DNA from: Thermus aquaticus
GTDB lineage: Bacteria > Deinococcota > Deinococci > Deinococcales > Thermaceae
Assembly: GCF_001280255.1 (NCBI RefSeq)
Contig: NZ_LHCI01000106.1
Coordinates: 1,217,766-1,281,765 of the forward strand
Direction of reading: 5' to 3'
DNA length: 64,000 nt
Shown: positions 1 through 8,400 of the stretch, one piece after another
Layout of the letters: every line of letters begins with the position of its first letter
Numbering within the stretch: the stretch's first letter is position 1
Notes under the pieces: generated by a model
Seen by the model: only the letters and a program-made list of their open reading frames with translations
What the model was told of the DNA's origin: nothing
Database searches by the model: none
Position numbers and translations under genes: made by a program

Positions 1-459
1 CCAGTACTGGGGAGGGTAGCGCCCGGGCACGGGGTAGCCCTCGGCCTTAAGGCCCAGAAGGCGGGCCAGAAAGAGGGCCCGGGGGAGGTGGGGGGCGTCG
101 GTGACCAGAAGGACCCTGCCCTCGAGGTGGGGCCTCAAGAAGAGGAGGTTTTGGTAGGTGCTCTGGCTTCGGGTCTCGCAAAGGAGGGCCTCTTGGGGCA
201 CGCCCCGGGCCATGAGGTAGCGGCAGCCGGCCTCGCCCTCGCTCAAGGTATCCCCGGCGGCCTTGCCCCCGGCCACGGCGATGCGGGGGGCGAGGCCCTT
301 TTGGTAGAGGGCGAGCGCGGCAAGAAGCCGCCTTTCCAAGGCGGGGGAGGGCCTTCCCCCGTACTGGGCCGCCCCCAGGACCACGATCCAGGCGTACTCC
401 GCGGCCAGGACCGGGGAGAGGAGGAAGAGGAGGGCCACAAAGCCCCGCACGCCCTCCAT
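1..459 (-). CDS. YdcF/DUF218-family protein, 3' part cut by window edge
   Basis: This minus-strand frame starts at an ATG (459) and stays open to the window edge, giving 153 codons. The N-terminus (MEGVRGFVALLFLLSPVLA) looks like a signal peptide or membrane anchor. It is followed by YAWIVVLGAAQYGG and later GDTLSEGEAGCRYL and VTDAPHLPRA, the pattern of DUF218/YdcF proteins, which are envelope proteins of poorly defined function. The gene is divergent from hflX with a 17-bp gap. The C-terminus is missing. The fold assignment is fairly safe; a precise role cannot be given. Confidence 0.75.
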   Translation of the reverse strand, partial: MEGVRGFVALLFLLSPVLAAEYAWIVVLGAAQYGGRPSPALERRLLAALALYQKGLAPRIAVAGGKAAGDTLSEGEAGCRYLMARGVPQEALLCETRSQSTYQNLLFLRPHLEGRVLLVTDAPHLPRALFLARLLGLKAEGYPVPGRYPPQYW

Positions 460-461
460 GC

Positions 462-467
462 TATACT
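462..467 (+). promoter_or_regulatory. Candidate -10 box of hflX
   Basis: TATACT lies 9 nt before the TTG start of hflX. The gap holds GAGGGGG, which could serve as a weak ribosome-binding site. No convincing -35 hexamer is visible 16-18 bp upstream. Confidence 0.4.
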
Positions 468-476
468 GAGGGGGCA

Positions 477-2123
477 TTGGAGAAGGTCTTCGGGAAGACG
501 GAGGGGCTCAAGAAGAGCGAGCTCAAGCGGCTTTCCAACCTTTACCGGCGGCGGGTTCCCAAGGAGCGGGTCCTGACCCCCGAGCTGGCCCAGGCCCTGG
601 CCGCCCTGAGCCAGGAGGTGGGGCGGCCTTTGGCCCTTCTTTTGGACCGGGAGGGCCGGGTGGTGCGGGTGGGGGTGGGGGACGCCAAGGACCTGCCCAT
701 CCCCGAGGGGGCGAGGGGGGAGAGGCGGCTTTCCGGCTTCCGCCTCCTCCACACCCACCTCGCTCCCGGGGGGCTTTCCCGGCCCGACCTTTCCGTCCTC
801 TTCCTGAACCGCCTGGACAGCCTGGCGGCCCTCGAGGTGGAGGCGGGCCGGCCCACCACCCTGCACCTGGCCCTTCTCGCTCCGCCCAAGACCGGGGAGG
901 ACTGGCGGATCCTGCCCCCCAGGCCCTACTTCCAGTACCTGGACCTAAACCTCCTGGCGGAGGTGGAGGCCTTGGAGGAGGAGATGGCCCGCCAGGCCCG
1001 GGTGCGGGAGGTTTTGGACGGGAGCGGGGAGCGGGCCATTCTGGTGGGGGTGGACCTGGGGGAGGGCCCCGAGGCCGAAGCGGGGTTGGAGGAGCTCTCC
1101 GAGCTCACCCGCACCGCCGGGGGCGTCCCCGTTAAAAAGGTCCTGGTCTTCCGCCAGCACCTGGACCCCAGGTACCTGGTGGGCCTGGGGAAGCTGGAGG
1201 AGCTCAAGAGCCTGGCCTACCACGAGAACGCCTCCACCCTTATCTTCGGCCTGGAGCTCACCCCGACCCAGGCCCGGGAGATTGAGCGGGCCACGGGGCT
1301 CAAGGTCCTGGACCGCACCCAGCTGATCCTGGACATCTTCGCCCTCCACGCCAAGACCCCCGAGGCCCAGGCCCAGGTGGAGCTGGCCCAGCTCAAATAC
1401 CTCATGCCCAGGCTGGTGGGCCGGGGGAAGGAGATGAGCCGCCTTGGGGGCGGGATCGGGACCCGGGGGCCGGGGGAGACCAAGCTGGAGGTGGACCGGA
1501 GGCGGCTTCTGGAGAGGATCACCCACCTCTCCCGCAAGCTTTCCGAGTACGCCCAGCGCCGGGAGGAGGCCAGGCGGCAGCGCAAGAGGAAGGGCGTGCC
1601 CCTGATCGCCATAGTGGGGTACACCAACGCCGGCAAGACCACCCTCCTCTCGGCCTTGGCCAAGGGCGGGGAGCCGGGGGAGGACAAGCTCTTCGCCACC
1701 CTGCGCCCCCTGACCCGCCGGGGCTTCCTGCCCGGGGTGGGGGAGGTCCTCTTCACGGACACCGTGGGCTTCATCCGCAGGATGCCCGAGGAGCTCCTCA
1801 CCGCCTTCCGGGCCACCCTCGAGGAGGTGCGGGAGGCGGACCTCCTCCTCCACGTCCTGGACGCTTCCCAGGAGGGGGGGCTGGAGCGGTACCGGGTGGT
1901 GGAGGAGCTTCTTAAGGGGCTTGGGGTGGAGGCCCCCAGGGTCCTCGCCCTCTCCAAGGCGGACCGGGCCGCCCCCTACGACCTCCTCTACCTGCGGGAG
2001 CGGCTTGGGGGGGTGGCGGTCTCCGCCCTCAAGGGCACCGGGCTCAAAGAGCTAAGGGAGGCCCTGGCGGAGGGCCTCCTGAAGGCCGGGGTCCGGCCCC
2101 AGGCCTGGGCTCAGTACACGTAA
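477..2123 (+). CDS. hflX: GTPase HflX (long form)
   Basis: HflX is a ribosome-associated GTPase that splits stalled or heat-damaged ribosomes. The protein has 548 residues. From about residue 185 it shows the HflX domain ([28 protein letters not shown]), then a G domain with P-loop [10 protein letters not shown] near residue 381 and [10 protein letters not shown] as G3. The G4 motif reads SKAD instead of the usual NKxD. About 180 extra N-terminal residues make it longer than the E. coli protein; other long HflX proteins also have such an extension. The start is TTG, preceded by GAGGGGG. The 3' end overlaps the acylphosphatase gene tail to tail by 13 nt. Confidence 0.95.
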   Translation: MEKVFGKTEGLKKSELKRLSNLYRRRVPKERVLTPELAQALAALSQEVGRPLALLLDREGRVVRVGVGDAKDLPIPEGARGERRLSGFRLLHTHLAPGGLSRPDLSVLFLNRLDSLAALEVEAGRPTTLHLALLAPPKTGEDWRILPPRPYFQYLDLNLLAEVEALEEEMARQARVREVLDGSGERAILVGVDLGEGPEAEAGLEELSELTRTAGGVPVKKVLVFRQHLDPRYLVGLGKLEELKSLAYHENASTLIFGLELTPTQAREIERATGLKVLDRTQLILDIFALHAKTPEAQAQVELAQLKYLMPRLVGRGKEMSRLGGGIGTRGPGETKLEVDRRRLLERITHLSRKLSEYAQRREEARRQRKRKGVPLIAIVGYTNAGKTTLLSALAKGGEPGEDKLFATLRPLTRRGFLPGVGEVLFTDTVGFIRRMPEELLTAFRATLEEVREADLLLHVLDASQEGGLERYRVVEELLKGLGVEAPRVLALSKADRAAPYDLLYLRERLGGVAVSALKGTGLKELREALAEGLLKAGVRPQAWAQYT

Positions 2124-2377
2124 AAGCCCTTGAGGCCCGTCTCCTCGGCCCAGTGGACCTCCACCTCGTCCACCCGGGCCAGGCGGGGGCCCTGCTTGAG
2201 GTGGTGGAGGAAGGCCTTCAGGTCCTCCTCGGGGCCTTCGGCCACCACCTCCACCCGGCCATCGGGGAGGTTTTCCGCATAGCCGGAAAGGCCCAGCTCT
2301 AGGGCCTTCTTCTGGGCGAAGGCCCGGTAGCCCACCCCCTGTACCCTTCCCTTCACCAAGGCCACAAGGCGCGGCAT
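2111..2377 (-). CDS. acyP: Acylphosphatase
   Basis: The protein has 88 residues, the normal family length. Acylphosphatases hydrolyse carboxyl-phosphate bonds such as acetyl phosphate or 1,3-bisphosphoglycerate. The signature [13 protein letters not shown] carries the substrate-binding Arg, and [12 protein letters not shown] carries the catalytic Asn. A TAAAAT box sits exactly 6 nt before the ATG, so the mRNA is probably leaderless. The gene is convergent with hflX and overlaps its 3' end by 13 nt. Confidence 0.95.
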   Translation of the reverse strand: MPRLVALVKGRVQGVGYRAFAQKKALELGLSGYAENLPDGRVEVVAEGPEEDLKAFLHHLKQGPRLARVDEVEVHWAEETGLKGFYVY

Positions 2378-2383
2378 GGGGCC

Positions 2384-2389
2384 ATTTTA
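2384..2389 (-). promoter_or_regulatory. -10 box for leaderless acyP mRNA
   Basis: On the minus strand TAAAAT is followed by GGCCCC and then the ATG, so transcription would start at or next to the start codon. No Shine-Dalgarno sequence fits in the gap. Confidence 0.55.
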
Positions 2390-2423
2390 GCCCTCGTGCC
2401 ATGCGGTTTTCATCTCCCCTCCC

Positions 2424-2429
2424 TATGCT
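2424..2429 (+). promoter_or_regulatory. Candidate -10 box for tamB-like gene
   Basis: TATGCT is followed by AAGGGGG and then ATG at 2437. This favours 2437 over the upstream in-frame ATGs at 2401 and 2425, since the box would otherwise lie inside the coding region. Confidence 0.45.
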
Positions 2430-2436
2430 AAGGGGG

Positions 2437-5400
2437 ATGCGGCGGGGCCTCCTTCTCCTCCTCCTGGGGCTTTTCCTCCTCCTCCCCGCCTGGCCTCCCC
2501 TCCTGAAGGGAGCGGTGGACCGGGCCTTGCCCCTTTTGGGCTTTCGGGGAAGCGTGGGGGAGGTTTCCGGGCACCTCCTCCTGGGCCTCCGGCTCAGGTG
2601 GGTGGAGCTGGAGGGGGAGGGGATTCGGCTTCAGGCCGAGGAGGTGGACCTCTTCTACGACCTCTTGGGCCTTTTGCGGCGGGAGCTTCCCCTGGCCCTC
2701 ACCCTGAGGAAGGCCCGGCTCCGGCTCACCTGGGAGGCCCTGATTCCGGAAAAGCCGGGGCCGCCCCCCGCCGTCCGCGTGGTCTTCCGCTCCTTGCGCT
2801 TGGAGGAGGTGGAGGCGGAGTTTCCCCGGGGAAGGCGGCTTTTCCTGCCTTCCATGCGCCTTAGCCTGGTGGGGGAAAACCCCTACCGCTTCCTGGCCCG
2901 GCTCCCCGGGGGGAGTTTCCAGGGGGAGGCCAAGGCCCTTTCCCCAGATCTCTCCGCCTGGGAGGTGGCCTACGCGGGGGAGGTGCGGGGGCTGGCCTTC
3001 TTCTACGAGGGGCTGAAGGGGGGCAGGCTCTTTGGGGTCTTCCAGGTGGGGCCTTCGGGGATGGAGGGCAGGGGCCGGGTGGAAGGGGGGGTGGTGGAGC
3101 TGGTGGGCTTCCCCCTCACCGGGGTGGAGGGGGAGGTCCTCTTTAGGGACGAGCGGGTAGAGGCGGTCCTGAAGGGGGTGGGCCTCGAGGGGCCCCTTCG
3201 GGCGAAGGCCCTGGTGGACCTGAAGGGCCACCGCTACCGCTTCCAGATGGAAGGCTTGCCTAAGCTGCCCGCCCTGGCCCGGCACTACGGCCTCACCCTG
3301 CCCCTGGAGGGTGAGGGGCGGCTTTCCCTCGAGGGGGAGGGGTGGGAGGCCGTCCGGGTCCGGGGGCGGTTTGTGGGGGAGGGGCGGCTTCTGGGAGAGC
3401 CTTTCCGCCACCGGGGCACGCTGGCCTTTGACCGGGTCTTCATCCTGGAGGCCAAGGCGGAGGGCAGGCTTTTTGACCGGGACTACGCCCTGAGCTTCGC
3501 CCTGAGGGGGGGGCGCTATGGGGGAAGCCTGGAGGACACCTTAGGAAGCCGCCTGGCTTTGGAGGGGGAGGGAAGCCGCCTAAGGGTGCGGGGCAGGGCC
3601 GCCTGGCCCAGGCCTTTAGAGGGCTTGGCGGCGGTGGACTTCCGGCAAGAGGGGAAGAGGTGGCGGCTTGGGTTGGAAAGCCCCGGCGTGCGGCTTCCCC
3701 TCTTCGCCCCCCTGGACCTCTCCGGCGAGGTGCGGGGGGAAGGGGAGAAGGTGGCGGGACGGCTTGGGCCCCTAGGGCTTTCCGGCACCTGGGGTAGCCT
3801 CGCCCTGACCCTGGCCCCCACCCCCATGGTGGTGGGAAGCCTGGAGGGGGAGGGAAGGCTCCTTGGGGGGAGGCTTAGCGCCGAGCTCCGCTACGACGCT
3901 CCCTACGCCCGATTTCCCTTGGGCGTGCGCCAGGAGGCTTGGGGCTTCCGCTTCCAGAGCCCCTACGGGGAGGGGAGCTACCGGGGCGGGGCTCTGGCCC
4001 TCACCTTAAGGGGGCTTCCCATCCGCGCCCTGGACGAGATGCGGCTTTACGGAAAGGCCCTCTACCGGGAGGGGGGGCTTTCCGGGAGGCTTTTCCTGAA
4101 GGGGCGCTACCTGGAGCTGGAGGCCGGGCTGAGGCGTTTGGGGGCGGATTTGGCCGGGAGGCTTCTAACCCCCCTAGGGGAGGTGCCCCTTAAGGGGCGG
4201 TATGACCCGGGGCCCGGCCTCCTCCTGGAAGGCCTCGGCCTTCGCCTCACCTACAAGGAGGGCCTCCGCCTCCAGGGCCAGGGGGAACTTGGGGGGGTGG
4301 GCCTGAGGGCTGACCTGGCCTACCGGGAAGGGTTTTCCGGCTTCTTGGACTTCGCCACGCCCTATGGGGTCTCGGGGCGGGTGCTTGGGCAGGGGAAGCG
4401 GCTTGCCCTAAAGGTCTTTGGCCTTCTGGAGGGGGAAGGGGAGGTCTACCCCGAGGTGCGCCTTGTGGGGAGGCTTCTGCCCCCCCTGCCCGAAGGGTTT
4501 TCCCTCCCTCCCCTCACCTTCCGCCTCACCCGGGAGGGGGCCGAGGTCCTGGGGGTGGGGCGGGTGGCCTTTGCGGAGGGCTTTCCCTTCCGCCTGGACC
4601 TCCCCTTCCGCTACCGGGGGGCGGAGGGGAGGCTTCTCGCCCAGGGGGGCCTCGAGGGCGGCCGGTTCACCCTTTCCACCCCCTACGGGGAGGTGAAGGG
4701 AGAAGGCCCCTGGCGGCGGCTTGGGCTCGTAGGCGGGGGCGAGGTGCCGGTCCTCGGGGCCTGGAGCCTGAAGGGGTCTATGGACCTCCCCACCCTGGCC
4801 TACCGGGGGGAGGTGGGGCTTCCCAAGGGGGGCTTGCGCCTGGCCCTCTCGGGGAAGGGGGCCAGTTTGCGCTTCCTGGGCCAGGCCCCGGGCCTCCGGG
4901 TCCTGGGGGGGTACGAGGGGGGGCTTTCCCTCCTCCTCCAGGCCGAGGGGTACGACCTCACCCCCTTTGGCCTCCCGGCCCGGGCCTTTGGCACCTGGGG
5001 GCACCGGGGCGAGCGGATGCGGCTGGCGGCCTCCTTTGGCGAGGCCCTCTTCCAGGGGGAGGAGCTTCTATCGGCCCGGATACGCCTTTCCGGGCCCTAT
5101 CTGGAGGGCGAGGGGAGGGTTAGCCCGGAAGGGGCCTCCCTCACCTTCCTGGGGGCGTATAGGGCGGGCGGCCTGGAGGTCCTGGCCCGGGGGGAGGGGG
5201 GTGGGCCCTGGGGGGACCTGCGCTTCCAGGTTTTGGGGGAGGCCCAGGTGCCCCACCTGGACCCCATGGCCTTCCAGGGAGAGGTGCGCACGGCCGGGGG
5301 GATTCGCTACCGCCTCCTGGGCCCCGTCTCCCTGGAGGGGGAGGGGGTGCGCTACCGGGGCCATTTGGACCTTCCCCTGGCCCTCCTGGGGAAGGCGGGG

Positions 5401-8400
5401 CGCCTTTCGGGAAGCTTCCAGGGGGAGGGTCTAAAGGTGGCGGGGGAAGGGGAAGGAAGCTGGGCGGGCCTAGCCTTCTCCTGGCGGGGGGCGTACGGAG
5501 ACGGGCCTTCCCTGAACCTCCGCCTCCCCGGCGGGGAGGCCCACCTGGAGGGGCGGGAGGTGGTCCTGGCCTTGGAGGAGGTGGCCCCGCTGGCGGAGGC
5601 CTTTGGGGTCTCGCTCACCGGGAAGGCCTGGGCCCGCCTGGCCCTTTCCGGCGAAGGGGAAGGGGAGGCCGCCTTGCGCCTGGGCCAAGAGGCCCTGGCC
5701 GCCACCTACCGGGGTACCCTGCTGAGCCTCCTTCTCCCGGAGCGGGGCCTGGGCCTCTCCTGGGACTGGCGGGAGGGGAAGCTGAAGGGCCTGGGGGCGC
5801 TGGAGGGGGAGGGGGCCTTCCGCCTGGGGGAGGAGGCCTCCGGGGCCTTCCGCTACCGGGGGGTAGAGGTGGGCTTTGCGGGGCCTCTTTCCGCCCTGAA
5901 GGTCCAGGCCCGCTACCGGGAGGAGGCCCTGGGGGAGGCCTGGCTTAGGGGGGTGGTGGACCTCCTGGCCGTGAAGGGGGAGGGGGAGGTGGGCTACGCC
6001 TCGGCCTACGCCGAAGGCGAGGGGCGTTTCGCCTTCTCGGGAAGCCGCTATGAGGGGGAGGGGAGGCTAAGGAGCCTCCGCTACCTGGTCCAGGAGGGGC
6101 CTTTCAGGTTTTCGGGGGAAGGCCTCGAGGCCGAGGCCCTCTGGGAGGCGCCCATGGCCTTTTCTGCCCGCTACGAAGATGGGCTTTCCCTCTGGGCCCG
6201 GGGACGGGCGGAGGTGGAGGGCTTCCAGGTGGAGGCGGACCTGGGATATGGGCCAGAGGGGTACCGGGGGAGCCTGAAGGCGGTGGGGCGGGGCCTCGAG
6301 GTGCGGGCCCTGGGGGAGGGTCCCCTGCGCTTCCAGGTCCTGGGGGAGGGCCTGAAGGCGGAGGGGGAGGCCTCGGGCCTGGAGGTCTTTGGGACCCTGG
6401 GCTTTAGCCGGGCCTGGGGCAAGGCCCGTCTGGAGGCCGGGGGGCGGTTTTCCGGCAGGCTTCCAGAGCTTTCCCTGGAGGGGGAGGGGGCTTTGGTGGG
6501 GGAGGGGAAGAGGCTTCCCTTCGCCTTCCGCTACCGGGGCGCGGGCCTGGACCCCAAGGCCCTCTCCCTCTTCGGCGAGGGGGAGGGCTACCGCCTGGCC
6601 CTGGCGGAGGGGCGGCTTTCTCTGGAGCTGGACCAGGACCTCACCCCCTTCGGCCTCCCGGCGCGGCTTCGGGCCTCGGCGGATGGTCCTTTTGCAGACC
6701 CTGTGGCCGTGGTCCTGGAGCGCCCCGAGGGGAGGCTTTCCGGGAAGGTCTGGCCCTGGCCCCTCAGGGCGGAGCTTAAGGGCGAGGTCCTGGGAGAGGG
6801 GGTGGAGGCCCGCTACGAGGGCTCCCTCGCCCTCCGCTTTCTGGGCCCCCATCTCCGAGGGGAGGCCCGCTACGGGGAGGGGCTTCTGGGGGCCCTCGCC
6901 TTCCGCTACCCCCTGCTTGAGGGGGAGGTGGACCTGGGGGAGGGGCGGTTCACCCTCCGGGGGGAGGGAGACTTGGGGGGGAGGGTGGAAGGGGCTTTCT
7001 GCCTGCCCCCTCCTCTGGGGGAGTGCCCGGGCCTGAGGGCGGACCTCGAGGGGGGCCTCACCTACGGGGCCTCCGCCTTTTCCGGCCGGTACGCCTACCG
7101 GGCCCAGGAGGGCTTTCTTGGGGAGCTCACCGGGGAGGGGCGGCTTGCCACCCCTTACGGGGCGGTGCGCCTCTTGGGCCGGGGGGCGGGGCTGGACCTC
7201 GAGGGGGAGGGGCTTCCCCTGGAGGGGCGGCTTGAGCTTTTCCCCCTCGCCCTCACCTACCGCTACGGGGGCCCCCTTCCCCAGGGACTTGGGGCGCTAT
7301 GGGCGGAGGGCACCTACCCCGGCCCCTGGCTTTTGGGCACCTACCGCTACGGAGACCTGGCCCTGGAGCTTAAGGGCCTTCCCGGCTTCCGGGTGGCCCT
7401 GGCCGGGGAGGGGGTTTCCGGGGAGGTGGGGCTCGAGGGGGTGCGCCTGGTCCTGGAAGGTTTCCGCCTGGGGCCTTTGGCCCTTTCGGGCCGGGCGGAG
7501 GGGCCTTTTTCTGGGGCCCATGTGGACCTCTCCCTTTCCGCCTTTGGGCGGGAGGCCAGGGCGGTGGGGCGGGTGGGGACGGAGGGGCTTGCCCTGGCCT
7601 TCTCGGGGGACCTGGAGGGCCAGGTGTCCTGGAAGGAGGCTTGGGGGGGCCGCTTGGCCTTCCGGGAGGGGTGGCTGGACTTCGCGGGGAAGGGCTTGCC
7701 GGAGGTTAAGGGGGAGGTTCTGGGGGTGGGGGTGGCCCTCCTCTGGCCCAGGCTGGAGGTTTCGGGGCTGGAGGTGGACCTCCTGGCCCGGGAGGCGAGA
7801 GGGGAGACGGCCCTTTTTGGCCTCGCCGCCCGCGGGGAGGGGAAGGAGGTGCTTTTGGGCTACCGGGTCCCCGGCCTGGACCTTCCCCTTGAGGGCAGGC
7901 TGGACCTCTCGGCGCTGGCCTTGGAGCTCACGAGCCCCAAAGGGGAGGGCGCCTTGCGCTACGGGGAGGGGCGGGTTTCGGGGAGGCTTGCCCTGGAGCT
8001 TGGGGGCTTCCTCCTGGACCTCGAGGGGGCGGGGGACCGGGTGCGCCTGGTGGGCCGGCATCCTGCCTCCCCCTGGTGGGCGGCGGGGGCGGGGAGTCTG
8101 TTGGGGGAGGTGGACCTGCAAGGGGCCTACCGGCTGGACTACCGGGCCGGCCCCCAGGCCCTCACCCTGACCGGAAGGCTTCTTGAGGCCAGGCTGGTGG
8201 CGGAGGGGCCCTACCTCTCGGGAGGCCTCACCTACCCGGCGGGGGGGGAGCTTAAGGTGGACCTCCCCCTTGCCCCCCTTGGGAGCCGCTTTGGGGGCCG
8301 GGTCCACGGGGAGGGCTACCGGGTGGAGGGGGTTTTGGCGGGCGGGGTGGGGCGGATTGGGGTGAAGGGGCGGCTTCTTCCCCTGGAGGGGGAGCTAACC

